Translations under genes and position numbers: made by a program
Assembly (NCBI GenBank): GCA_963924555.1
Contig: OZ004586.1
Location: forward strand, 558,001 to 622,000
Direction: 5' to 3'
Length of the DNA: 64,000 bases
Origin: Crambe crambe
Taxonomy: Eukaryota; Porifera; Demospongiae; Poecilosclerida; Crambeidae
The notes under the pieces: model-generated
What the model saw: the letters and a program-made list of their open reading frames with translations, nothing else
Told to the model about the DNA's origin: nothing
The model's database searches: none
Shown here: positions 1 through 10,147 of the stretch, piece by piece
Position numbering within the stretch: the first letter of the stretch is position 1
Layout: the number at the start of each line of letters is the position of its first letter

Positions 1-105
1 TTCTTTGAGAACATGTCCAAGAAGTCTAAGAGTAGTGGTAACCATCTCCAACACTCTGCTGAGCTGGAAGACAGTGGCTTCCAGGTAGAAGACTCACAGG
101 ATTAG
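1..105 (+). CDS. MAP3K12/13-like: 3' terminal exon of a MAP3K12/13 (DLK/LZK)-like gene, left copy (partial)
   Basis: From the first base a frame reads 34 residues (starting FFENMSKKSKSSGNHLQ, ending EDSQD) and stops with TAG at 103-105. It matches the end of the last exon of the right-arm kinase copy (9502-9606) with one visible residue change (SKS versus SNS). In the right arm this exon follows an exon whose gene is recognisably DLK/LZK-like, so this is the C-terminal tail of a neighbouring full or fuller kinase gene lying left of the window. The tail is low-complexity, has no domain of its own, and nothing here shows whether that upstream gene is functional. The identity rests on the paralogous copy and not on these 105 bases. 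Confidence 0.75.
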   Translation, partial: FFENMSKKSKSSGNHLQHSAELEDSGFQVEDSQD

Positions 106-300
106 CAATCTGAGTGTATCTTAATGATCATGCATTGTCTTTTGATGCAGAGTCCTCAAGCTGGTGTCCTGAATGAACCCTTTCCACTGTTCTGTTAAAA
201 ATAACATGACTCTGTGAAATTCATTGTTTTGTATCATACCATGATTAATTATATGAAGCTCCACCCACCAGTGATTCAGAGGGTAATTAAACTAGAATAT

Positions 301-505
301 GACACATCAAGCATTCTGTTCACCACATCAAAGGAAGTTCTCCACATCAAAGGATCTACCCACCAGTGTTTCAGAGGGGTGATTAAGACACCAAAAGAAT
401 TCACATCAAAGGAAGTTATGAACACATCAAAGGAAGTTATGAACACATCATGTCCACATCAAAGGAAGGTATGACCAAGTCATGACCATATCAAAGGAAT
501 TTAGG
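301..505. repeat. Minisatellite between convergent genes (left arm)
   Basis: Degenerate tandem units with core CACATCAAAGGAAGTT recur about eight times, sometimes shortened, between the kinase stop (105) and the ankyrin-gene stop (718). The right arm has the same array in shorter form (9809-9945), so units have been gained or lost since duplication. I see no coding potential. The rest of 106-717 is AT-rich 3' flank of the two convergent genes. Confidence 0.8.
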
Positions 506-537
506 TCCTGCATCATGTGAATGTCATTTTTTGGCAC

Positions 538-543
538 TTTATT
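538..543 (-). terminator. Poly(A) signal AATAAA of the left ankyrin/death-domain gene
   Basis: TTTATT on the + strand reads AATAAA on the - strand, about 175 bases beyond the stop codon at 718-720. The same hexamer is kept at 9969-9974 after the right-arm gene. Confidence 0.6.
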
Positions 544-717
544 TTGAAATAATTTTAATAATTATACAAACAAAATCCACAAAATTATAATGTGAGAAGT
601 GAAACAAAAAGTGTAAGTGAAGCAAATAGAACTGACCATGTGAGTGAGGGGAACCAAAATTATTACAAAATGAACACAATACAATAACTAGTGGTCAGTG
701 CATAGTTATGGAGGAGA

Positions 718-3700
718 CTAACAGAGTGAGTGGAAATAATCCACTACTTCACTGTGACCCTCTGCTTGGGCCAGCTGGAGTGGAGTCTTGTTAAACATGC
801 TTCTGATGTTTGGGGAGCAATGGAGATCTTCGACGAAATACTTGATAGTTGCGAGCTGACCAAACTCTGCTGCCCAGTGAAGTGCAGTGCCTCTATTCTT
901 GTCTTGTAACATAGTGTTGCATCCTTTGACTTCAGTTAGATATCGGATGATGGATAGGTGTCCATTCTTGGCTGCAATATGTAAAGGTGTAGAATTGCTG
1001 TCATCCAGAGAATTGGGATCGCAGGTATGATTCTCTATGAGATTCTTGACGAGGTGGAGGTGACCTTCTTGTGAAGCATTATGAAGTGGTCGTCTTCCAT
1101 ACTGACCAGGAACATTAGGATTGCACTGCATAATGTTTATTAAATAGTTACAAACATCACTATGTCCATAAAGGGCTGCAAGGTGAAGTGGTGTGTTGTT
1201 CCTCTTGTCCCTACAGAGAGGATCACACCTCATGTCTTCACATAGATATTTCACTATTGATAAGTGCCCTAACTGTGCAGCAAGACCTAGGGGGGTGCCA
1301 TGCTCATCATTTCTACTCTCAGGGTCACACCCACACTCCATTATCAGGAACTTGACAATGGACAAGTGACCCTTCTGTGCAGCATCATAAAGAGGTCCTC
1401 CACCATGCACACCATTAGGAAGGTTGGGGTCACAATTGCAGTCGTGGATAAAATATTTCAATATTTCGATGTGACCAAATTGAGCTGAAATGTGGATGGG
1501 AGAAGTCTGATGCTTTGTGAAATCCTTGAAAATATCTTCCATCTTCATGAAGGTCAGCATTGTCTCCATCAAGTACTTCACTACTTTTAAATTTCCACCT
1601 ATACAAGCTCTGTGTAGAGGTGAGAGACCTTCCTCGTCCTGCTCAAGGGGATCGACTTGGTGCTTTTCGACTAAATACTGTACTATGTTGAGATGACCAT
1701 GTTCAGCTGCTTGGTGTAATGGTGTCACTCCATATTGACCTAACGCAGCAGGGTTGCATAGCTCACTTTCAATCAGGTACTCCAGCACTTCCAATCTTCC
1801 ATAGCCAGCTGCTAGATGTAGTGATGTATTATTGTTCGCATCTTTTGTTAAGGGGTTGAGTCCCTTTGTGATGAGACGCTTCACTTCTTCCAGGTCTCCT
1901 CTTCTGGCAGCACGATGCAATTCCAAGCTCTGCTTGGTGGTGGTTTCTGCTGAGACTATCATGTCCAGTCGTGGGTCTATCAAGTCTCTCCCAACATAGT
2001 CCTGTCATGTGAGGGAAGGAAATTCTCACTCTAGTACTAACATAATAGAGGAATTGTTGACTTATTAGCTATAGAAGTCTGGAAATTTATGGACTGTGCT
2101 ACAGACATTACAACCATTGTTTACAAGTAACAGCAATTAGAAAATACATGGAAATTAAATTAATACAAATACAAGTAAGCATGGATATTAAAATTAGTAA
2201 ACATTAGGTGTGAGTAAAATTACTCTGCTCCATTGTTTTCTTGATCTCCAATTCTACCTATTATGCTTCTTAGAAATTGTTCTATATGTAGCAATAAATT
2301 TATCAGCATTGAAGATATTCTTCTCTCATTGAATGAAGTGACAAAACCCTTTCATAAGCTGTGTAGATGAGGGTTGGACTAAGAGGACTCTCTTGAAAGG
2401 AAAGATAATGAGGGTAATTCATCCTGGCTCACTGAACCTCAGAAAGGTCTATGAGTAATTGCCTATTAAGCTCAATTATGCCCTAAAAGTTATTATGTCT
2501 AAATGTAAAAGAATATGCTACATCATTTATTCCTCCCTAATTATTGAATTAGGTAGAACTAGTAGCACGTTGATATCTTTATGTTAGGGGAATGATGATT
2601 TTAAAATCCTTACCTGGAACACAGACATTACAACCATTGTTTACAAGTAACAGAAATTAAAAAATACATTGAAACTAAATACAAATAAGCTGTAACCATG
2701 GATATTAAAATTAGTAAAAACCTGATGTAAATGAATATGCTTCCAAATAATATGTTTTTATATTAGGAGGAATGATGACTTGTAAAATACTTACCTGGAA
2801 CTCATCAGAGATATAGGTCCCGAGTCCTGATGTGAATATGCTTCCACCATCATCTGAGTGAGTGGCAATACCTGTTCCAGTGATGTCACTAACTGCACCA
2901 GATGCTGAGTCAGCATCATCATCACCATCTCTACCCTTCACCTTAAGGGCAGCCATTTCCCCCACTAGAGAGAGGACAGGGTCTGGGTAGGAGAAGAGAC
3001 ATCAGATGACGTCTAATACCAATGGAGAGAACTCACCTTTTCCCTTATCATCAGTTGAGACCTGAGAAGAAAGATCGAGACTCTGGTCTCCATAGCTGAT
3101 ATTCACGAACCCCAGACTTTTCAGAGCAAGCTTTTGTTCTTCAGTAATACCATCTATCATGTTGTTATCCAAAGTTCGGTATTTCATCTTGCAACCTTCA
3201 TCAATACACAGCAGTCGTAACACTGGACCTCCCAATGCAATTTTCATCCTTTTCTCTAGTTTTCCAAACTCTTCAATGGTCATTTTGTTAAGCTCTATTT
3301 TAGTTTCCAGAGAGACAACTTTTTCTGATTTCTCTGCATTACCAAATGCATTACTTGGACATTCACAAACTCGTCTTTTAGAATACTCCTGGATCTTTTG
3401 TTTAAAACTTTTAAGTGCCTCTTTATTTTCCCTTCCACCAAATTTCTTAATCCAAAGCTTTATAATATGATGATCATGAAAAGAGCAAAATCTAGACACT
3501 CTACGAAAAGCTTCAGTCATTGTATCAGAACCTTCCAACAATTTTTCTTCAAATTTCATATCATAAAGATTAAGGAGGCTTAGAAAGTCATCGAATGTGT
3601 ACGATTCTCGTACAGACTTCTGAAGACCAAAGATGAGTTTAACAAATCTAGTTTTAATCTGTTCAGTTTCTTGATAAAGCCGACTCATTTTAATCTTTTT

Positions 3701-4573
3701 TTCATCTTCTGACATTCCATGAGTTGGGAGAAAAGGAAAATGTGGAATAAGTTCCACAACACTTAGCACTGAAAAATTATAGTTATTAATACTTAGCATA
3801 GAAACACTTCAAATAACATACCTGAACTGGCGCATGAACTGACAGTAGAGGCAGCAGATTCATGATATTGAGTTTTCAGTTGATCTGTTGAAGTGACAAT
3901 GAGAATTGATCACGATATACATAAAATCTTTACCTTGTGCTATCTGTTGAGCCAGTCCTCCATGACCAATAGTTCTGAGTGCTCTCATCAAGCTCTCCCA
4001 GGTGGGTTTATCACTCTCCTTCATCACATTATCTTGCTGATTGAGCCAAGCCAAAACCAATCCTTCACATAGTGAATCAGATGTCATCCTATCCAAGGTG
4101 GTGTAGCGGAGTCCCAGAGCCCCACCCAACGATTTCAAGTCTTTTAAAAGTAGATCTTTCAAACATTGAGTGACTTTGAAATGATCATCAACTTTTAGTT
4201 GTGCTACAAAGAAAAGAAAAAAAATTGGATGGGCTACAGTGACATAGGATATCATTTCTCAAAATGATTTGTTAGACTTACTCTCTGGACCTGGGTTAGA
4301 TTCGACATCACCACAGAGTATCAAGAGAGAGGGGAGAACTGTCTGTGCAAAGGACAGGTTGAGAAGGGAGCCATGATCCCCCAGATCAGATTGAACACAG
4401 AAGATATTTTGTGTAGGAGAAGAGAGATCACCAATAAGTACTGGATAAAGAAAGGACGAGTGTCTAGTTATCACTAAAGGAAGTTGGAAAATGCTTATTT
4501 TTCTTCTATGTAGGCAGAAAATAAAAACATAGTTGCACATATTACCTTTGAGGGTTTTTTCAGCTTCTTTCAT
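718..4573 (-). CDS. 2A-leader / death domain / ankyrin-repeat protein, left copy
   Basis: Seven exons on the minus strand: 4546-4573, 4282-4440, 3934-4203, 3822-3884, 3037-3768, 2795-2982 and 718-2001. All junctions are GT-AG, and the lengths sum to 2724 nt (907 residues plus stop) with every phase consistent. The order is: a 60-residue leader ending in a 2A motif (exons 1-2); a death domain in exon 3 (LGLRYTTLDRM, VLAWLNQQDN, PTWESLMRALRTIG); a short Ser/Ala linker; a roughly 240-residue mainly helical module in exon 5 (FCSFHDHHII, YSKRRVCECP) that I cannot name; an acidic Gly/Ser/Asp linker; and 12 ankyrin repeats in the long last exon. There is no NACHT, TIR or membrane segment. Death domains form homotypic signalling complexes and ankyrin repeats bind proteins, so a cytosolic sensor or adaptor role, perhaps in immunity, is inferred. 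ATG at 4573 was chosen because the longer frame upstream opens with GTG and the paralogue starts at the same ATG. Confidence 0.85.
2101..2801. repeat. Direct repeats in the last intron, with a duplicated splice-donor region
   Basis: About 100 bp starting ACAGACATTACAACCATTG occurs at 2101-2205 and again at 2621-2721. The sequence around the exon 6 donor (2764-2801) is also repeated at 2584-2620, including a perfect-looking CCAG|GTAAGG. Both duplications are present in the right arm too (about 11530-11640 / 12310-12415 and 12494-12535 / 12283-12315), so they predate the segmental duplication. The rest of the 2002-2794 intron is AT-rich without recognisable genes. Confidence 0.7.
4286..4312 (-). 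other. 2A (StopGo/CHYSEL) recoding motif GDVESNPGP, left gene
   Basis: Exon 2 encodes the residues LLILCGDVESNPGP, an exact fit to the D-V/I-E-x-N-P-G-P consensus at which ribosomes skip the Gly-Pro bond and release the upstream peptide. The predicted products are a 60-residue leader with a hydrophobic stretch and a downstream protein starting with Pro just before the death domain. The motif is unchanged in the paralogue (14026-14052), which argues for function. Cleavage is inferred; the motif is read directly. Confidence 0.85.
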
Positions 4574-4930
4574 GCTTGCACAATGAAATCCTGTCACTAG
4601 ATTTATGGTAGTTATTATAATGTAGCCGTTTATTAGAGTCGTTTCATACCTTCTTGTACGAGCCCCACCCCCTTAGCGATCTGCAGTAGCTTGATCCGAA
4701 CAAACTAGTAGCAGAAATCCGGAAACTAGTGCTATATAACTAGTTGTTATCACTGAGTTTATAATTTCAGGGCTGTGATACAGAACTGGCAGTTATCAGG
4801 ACAAAAAAAGGGAAATGGGCGTTCCCTTAAGTAAACAAACTTAATGCGCATGTGCAATTGTTCTATTATTCATGAGCCCCACCCAGCTATATGGTGCGCA
4901 TTCGTAGAGTAGCTGTGTGTCTGTGATCAG
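4574..4930 (-). promoter_or_regulatory. 5' flank / promoter region of the left ankyrin/death-domain gene
   Basis: No open gene. It aligns with the right-arm flank 14283-14846 but lacks one copy of that flank's internal direct repeat. It contains TACGAGCCCCACC (4657-4669) and CATGAGCCCCACCCAG (4871-4886), CACCC-box-like motifs that recur in the right arm. A TATATA-type string lies near 4733-4741, about 165 bases upstream of the ATG. Promoter function is inferred from position and conservation. Confidence 0.4.
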
Positions 4931-5062
4931 GTACATGGCTCCACGTCCAGAACTTCAAGAACACTTGTCCCGTCTCTTGATTTCTGGGAGGTTATCAGTC
5001 AAAACCCTTCCTCCAGTTGGTATTGTGTGTCAGGATCAATAGGTATGGGCATTGATTTTTTT
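4931..5062 (-). pseudogene. Decayed 3' stub of the giant Ig-like repeat gene
   Basis: The minus strand reads PIPIDPDTQYQLEEG and then degrades. The intact giant gene ends with PIPIDPDTQHQLNGG at the matching place (about 15035-15082). The nucleotide match runs on through the last domain (GGAGGTTATCAGTCAA, GTCTCTTGAT, ATGGCTCCA), with several internal deletions and in-frame stops, and about 60 bp are missing relative to 14896-15082. It sits at the position expected in the left arm, just upstream of the ankyrin gene. It is too short and broken to be coding, and it marks the far edge of the left duplication arm. Confidence 0.8.
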
Positions 5063-5835
5063 AATCTAAAGCTAGCTATCTGTCCTACCTGTTGGAAGAC
5101 ACACAATCCTTTCCTGAAATATTAAATCTTGCTTGCTTGATAGCCAGTTTGTTGGCAGCAGCAGAGATCGCTGCACTGACAGACTCTCTGAGTAGACACT
5201 CGCAAGGCCAGCAGCAGCCAGATAATAGTTTATGAGCCACGTTATTGAATTTTTGTGGTGGCAACAACATTCTGTCGTATGTCAAGAAAACCTAGCAATT
5301 GTTACCAGATGTACTTTTCCCCCTCACACAGATTTCAGTTGGTCCTTACTTGATGAACAAAAAGTGTAATTGAGTGAGGGGAACCAACACTTCTTCCAAT
5401 AGTTCCTGTTTTGAAACCCCCAAAGTCTCTCCTGTAAGTGGTTGGGACTGAGCACAGTTCCTCAAGTGTGCAATATATTGCAGCTTTAAGAATTTAAAAC
5501 ACACTTTTCAGAGGATCTGATTGGTCACAAGTCATGTGACCAGCACTAAATATCTAAGTTGTGCTAGCAACGAGGTCAAATGCTGAGCTGAGCAATGTGC
5601 TTTTATCAGGAGTGTTTATCAGCATCTCCAAATAAAGAGAACTTATTCAACAGGTTGAACCAGTTCCAGTCATGCCACTTGTTAGGGGACATGTTGGATG
5701 TATTCATCCAGTCCCTTTAAAGAAAGTGTTTGATAAGTAAATTATATTCACTCTCCCTCAGCCTGAAAAATAATCAACACATTCTCATCATAATGCCCTT
5801 AGAGAATAATTTATAATGTATATCTTTCCTTGTAG
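5063..5835. other. Duplication junction zone, no recognised gene
   Basis: No exon of the kinase N-lobe (glycine loop, VAIK lysine) or other gene could be found on either strand. A short stretch at 5353-5390 (AACAAAAAGTGTAA, then TGAGTGAGGGGAACCAA) resembles the 3' flank of the ankyrin genes (602-655), perhaps debris of an older copy. An E-box-like GTCATGTGACC lies near 5532. Left-arm homology ends before this zone and the right-arm kinase begins after it, so the duplication breakpoint should lie here. Confidence 0.5.
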
Positions 5836-8800
5836 AGGGGTTTGCACTGAGCCTCCTTGCTTCTGCTTGGTCCTTGAATACTGGCCTGGGGGCACGCTCT
5901 CTGACTACATACAATTGAACATCGAGGTCCTCCCCCCTCAAGTGGTCGGGTGGGCGAGGTATATCAGATCTGGCATGCTCTATCTCCAATCCAAGATGAG
6001 GATTACTATTGTGTCAGGGTAGTCTGTCCACAATGGGGTAGTCATAACAGGGTAATAAGGTCGTTAAGGGTATTCACAATTATTCCCACATTAAGATCAT
6101 TGGTGTCCACAATAGAGATTAGTGTCAGTGCAATTCATAAGGGTATTAATCCCACATCAGTATAGCAGTCTTGTTTGGTGTTCACACTAGAGGCAGTCAC
6201 AATAGGGTTAGTGTCAGTGTAATTCATTACCTTTGTATGTGGTCATACAGTTACCAAATTATAAATATTTATGCCTGTTGCCATGAGATCAAGTCCTAAA
6301 GCAATTCATGGAGGATGTTGTTAGTCACAAGGACCACATGCAGTGGTTTAATGAACCTAATCAATATCAAGAAGGAGCTATGAATGATTATCACCTCTCT
6401 CTATCATAGTATTCTTCTCTGCAATAACGATGTCCTGAAGATCTCTGATTTCGGAGTGAGTCGTCATTTTGGTGAGAAGAGCATGAAGATGACTTTTGTT
6501 GGAACGGTTGGGTGGATGTCTCCTGAGATGATTAGACACGAGTTGTGCTCGGAGAAGGTGGACATCTGGTCCTGCGGAGTCCTGCTCTGGGAGATGCTCA
6601 TGCAGGAGAAACCATACAATGTAAGTGAAATACAAAAGAAGGTTGGAGTAACTCTAGCATATTGGGAGTTTGGAATTTGGAGTCCTTTAGTGACTTTCAA
6701 CAAATTGACATTTTGTTGAACACAGCATTAGGTGTATCGCTATAGCAACCTTTGACACTGTTTGCATACTTGCAGAATGTGAGTTCCTCTGCAGTGATTT
6801 GGGGCGTTGGTAGTAACAGTCTCCACCTCCCCATCCCCTCGGGCTGTCCAGTGGGTCTCAAAGTCCTCTTGGAAATGTGTTGGTAAGGAATTAGTGGAGG
6901 GGCAAAGTCAGTGGAGGGTAAATATGAGTAGTTCACGACATGGAGGAGTTGTTAGCAGTTCAGCATTCAATGGACAGTGATTAGCTCTTATCAGTTATGT
7001 GGTGGGCATTCTTTATTGTTGTGGGGGCACAGGGTTGTAAACAGCCCTCAGGTATTTTACAGATAATGTGTTTATATCTAATTAGACATCTGTTTGATTG
7101 TATTCTCCATTTCGTTTCCTAGGCAACCCAAGCCTAAAAACAGACCATCTTTCCGGCAGATTCTGATGCATCTTGATCTCGTAGCTGGAGCATTTCTAAC
7201 CATCCCTCCAGATACTTACCTCATGTCCCAGGCAAGTTTCAGCTCACAATAGTTATGTTGGATGTACAGTGATATTATTTGGTTTGCAGGAGAGTTGGAG
7301 AGGAGAGATAGAGGAGTGTCTTAGCAAGCTTCGTATCGGGGGGATCCCTCCTAATGACTCTGAACTGATCCAGCAGAGGGAGGAGGAACTAAAACATGCT
7401 CAAGACATCTGAGTCATGTACGAGCAGAAGCTGCAGACGGCAGACAAAGAACTCAAGTCCTGCAAGAGTCAATTGGATGCAAAGGAGTTGGAACTGACAA
7501 GGTGAGAGAGTTAGTTAATGGTAACTAGGCTCCCTTTCAAACAGGATAAGCACGTCCTTCCTGTGCCCACTCATTATGACCTTAAAGAGTATACAGAAAC
7601 ACTATATAAATGCATTCATGCTATGACCTCATTGGATCCCATCTTCTCTATTTTAAGAAGAAGGGTTACATCACCATTGAAAGTTGTCTAGGGATGGTGG
7701 GTGGAAAAATGAACCAGAAATGATCTTCATTACTTGTTTGCTGTTTCCAGACGGGAGAGACAGCTGAATGACAAGACATATAAGATGAAGCGTCAATCTG
7801 CAGGTGGGGGTTTCCCCCATCACACAGCACTTGATTGTGGGACAACTGACAGCAGTGATAATGAAGAGGATGGGACGTTCCAACCACACGTGCCCACCAT
7901 CAAATCATATGACTCACCAGGAGGACGAAAGAGGGTGTGGCGTCGGAAGAGAAAATCAAGCCAGTCCAAGGAAGACAAAGTTAAAGAATCGTCAGGATTT
8001 CTGGACAGGGTTCAGAACTCTGACCTCCTCGCTCGGAGAGAGTCCCTCCCCCCACTCAGTAGTCTGATGACAACCACACATGCCCCTCACAATCTCTCCA
8101 AGCACAACCCGTCCACTCACTCCCTCCTCGATGAACCAGCTGTGTTGGATACTTTCAGTCGAGACTCCACCCCCCGTCCAAGACACTCGACCACACCCCT
8201 TGCACCGGACGGCAGTTTCTCTCCTGAAGTGACCGAACTGATCGAAAGTGTTCGTCACCCACGTGGTCACCGTAGAAACGGATCCAATGGTTCCTTGAGG
8301 ACTCATAAGAGACAAGGGTCAAGTGGATCAACCGCTAGCTCCAAGGGAGTGTTCGCAGATACCATGCCCCTCAGACCTCAGTCTCGTTCCAGTACCAATC
8401 TGAATAATACTCCAGACAGACCTCAGTGTGGTACCAATCTCAGCAGCAGTCGAGTCAGTACTGCACATTCCAGTAAAAGAGGTTCACTTGAGCACACTCC
8501 ATCACGTAGAGGGTCAGGTTCTGGAATTCCATACTCCAAGATGGATTCGTCCGATTCTGAGTCCAGTAGTTATAAAGAATCGAACATATCTACGTCTGTT
8601 GGCATCGGAAGTGGACTACAAGACTCAGTTGCCAATCATTCTACTGGAGAGGACAGCAGTGGCAACATGGGAAGTAAATCTTCCATCGAAGACAAGAAGT
8701 CATCCCCTAAGGCTACCAGTCATCAGGGTCTCTATAGCAACGAGAGCAGCATGGATACCCACGGGTCAGATGGAGATGGACATGATGCTGATGGAGAGTC

Positions 8801-9606
8801 CACCAGTGACGGCTATGAAAACCGGTTTGACCGGTTCAGTGGGACAGAGCCTAATGAGACCACGGAGTCTAATATCGAGTCTTCAGTAGCTTCTCCCTCC
8901 CAAGCAGAAAGTGACGAATTGACCTCGTGTTCCACCCCAGACATAACAGAATCGGACATCACCTCCAGTCTCATTCCGAAAATCCATTCCAGTAGAACTG
9001 ATTATAAGAATGTAACTGTGATGAGTACGACTGTATCCAGTCATCCACCCCCACCAACTAATGAAAGGGGCTCCCCTGGAACTACCCACAAGACTGATCT
9101 CTTTGTTTCAGGGAACATGCTCACATACACACCACAAATAGTACACTCCAACAGCTGGCAGGAGCTTTCACCCCCTAACAACACCCATAGCAACCTCCAA
9201 GTCTCCTCACTGGTGTCGCAGTTTGAGAATAGTGGACCACAATCATCGACTGAGCCAACAAGTTCAACCAGTTTGACCATTCCTGTGCACATTCGACGCG
9301 TGCAGAGCCCAGAAAGAAAGGACGACAGTAAGTTGATGATATTAATATTGGAACCCTTTACCTATTATTGCAGTGGAGAGTTAGTTACACTAATATCAGG
9401 ACTATTGACTAGATATCTCTCTCCCCTTCACTCCAGGTGGCTCTGTAACGCCAACCATAGCCAAGCCTAAGATAAATTCCATGACTGCCATTGTTCGGAG
9501 TTTCTTTGAGAACATGTCCAAGAAGTCTAATAGTAGTGGTAACCATCTCCAACACTCTGCTGAGCTGGAAGATAGTGGCTTCCAGGTAGAAGACTCACAG
9601 GATTAG
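5836..9606 (+). pseudogene. MAP3K12/13-like: MAP3K12/13 (DLK/LZK)-like kinase, 5'-truncated and decaying copy
   Basis: Seven exons can be placed: 5836-5995, 6410-6620, 6776-6882, 7123-7231, 7290-7501, 7751-9327 and 9437-9606. They follow DLK closely: GVCTEPPCFCLVLEYW; KISDFGVSRHF with MSPE and [43 protein letters not shown]; then a coiled-coil segment and a long Ser/Thr-rich tail. DLK kinases act in JNK stress signalling. The N-lobe is absent from the window and no intact HRDLKSPN catalytic loop exists between 5996 and 6409. The donor after 5995 reads ATGAGG where GTGAGG is expected. A TGA at 7410-7412 sits where DLK has Arg (HALDIREHYERKL versus HAQDI-stop-VMYEQKL), consistent with CGA to TGA. 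The intron after 7231 starts with GC. The 1.6 kb exon is still open, so decay looks recent. A readthrough or partial transcript cannot be excluded. Confidence 0.85.
6108..6228. repeat. Imperfect direct repeat in a kinase intron
   Basis: CACAATAGAGATTAGTGTCA at about 6110 recurs as CACAATAGGGTTAGTGTCA at about 6199, each followed by GTGYAATTCAT. A weaker related unit (GTCCACAATGGGGTAGT) lies near 6026. It looks like a degenerate tandem repeat with a period of about 89 bp filling the intron where the catalytic-loop exon should be. Confidence 0.5.
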
Positions 9607-9808
9607 CAATCTGAGTGTATCTTTATGGTCATGCATTGTCTTTTGATGCAGAGTCCTCAAGCTGGTGTCCTGAATGATATATGAACCCTTTCCACTGTTC
9701 TGTTAAAAATAACATGACTGTGTGAAATTCATTATTTTGTATAATACCATGATTAATTATATGAAGCTCCACCCACCAGTGATTCAGAGGGTAATTAAAC
9801 TAGAATAT

Positions 9809-9945
9809 GACACATCAAGCATTCTGTTCACCACATGAAAGGAAGTTCTCCACATACCCACCAATGTTTCAGAGGGATAATTAAGACACATCAAAAGAAT
9901 ACACCACATCAAAGGAAGTTACGACCACATCAAAGGAATTTAGGT
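9809..9945. repeat. Minisatellite between convergent genes (right arm, short allele)
   Basis: Same CACATCAAAGGAAGTT-type units as 301-505, with fewer copies, between the kinase stop at 9606 and the ankyrin-gene stop at 10148. The remainder of 9607-10147 is shared 3' flank with no gene. Confidence 0.75.
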
Positions 9946-9968
9946 CCTGCATCGTCATTTTTTGGCGC

Positions 9969-9974
9969 TTTATT
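9969..9974 (-). terminator. Poly(A) signal AATAAA of the right ankyrin/death-domain gene
   Basis: TTTATT on the + strand, about 175 bases past the stop at 10148-10150. Conserved with 538-543 in the left arm. Confidence 0.6.
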
Positions 9975-10147
9975 TTGAAATAATTTAATAATTATACAAA
10001 CAAAATCCACAAAATTATAATGTGAGAAGTGAAACACAAAGTGTAAGTGAAGCAAAAAGAACTGACCATGTGAGTGAGGGGAACCAAAATTATTACAAAA
10101 TGAACACAAGACAATAACTAGTGGTCAGTACATAGTTATGGAGGAGA

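Larger units (their letters stand above)
1..5062. repeat. Left arm of a tandem segmental duplication
   Basis: Aligns by eye along its length with 9502-15082, in the same orientation and gene order: MAP3K last exon, ankyrin/death-domain gene, then a giant-gene 3' stub. Base 1 corresponds to base 9502. The offset changes from 9501 to 9430 to about 9730 through a shorter minisatellite and a MITE in the right arm. Introns and the death-domain exon are nearly identical between arms; the ankyrin exon is markedly more diverged. The arm continues left of the window. Confidence 0.92.

Noticed and set aside
1829-2029. Overlapping frames around the ankyrin exon start (also 11259-11459) as separate small genes
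   Set aside because: They are alternate-frame readings across the intron/exon boundary; the spliced ankyrin frame explains the region.
2711-2794. Extension of the exon 6 frame into the intron
   Set aside because: A consensus donor at 2794 is followed by AT-rich sequence, and only splicing there gives a phase-consistent join to the ankyrin exon.
4286-4312. 2A motif as evidence of an inserted viral gene
   Set aside because: It lies in a spliced exon in frame with a death domain, in two paralogues, with no viral replicase or capsid sequence nearby; host 2A leaders of this sort are known.
5085-5285. Small minus-strand frame as a gene in the junction zone
   Set aside because: No domain, no paralogue in the right arm, and it lies in the presumed breakpoint region.
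7410-7412. TGA as selenocysteine or reassigned codon in the kinase copy
   Set aside because: The family has Arg there, no selenocysteine element is apparent, and other lesions in the same copy point to decay.
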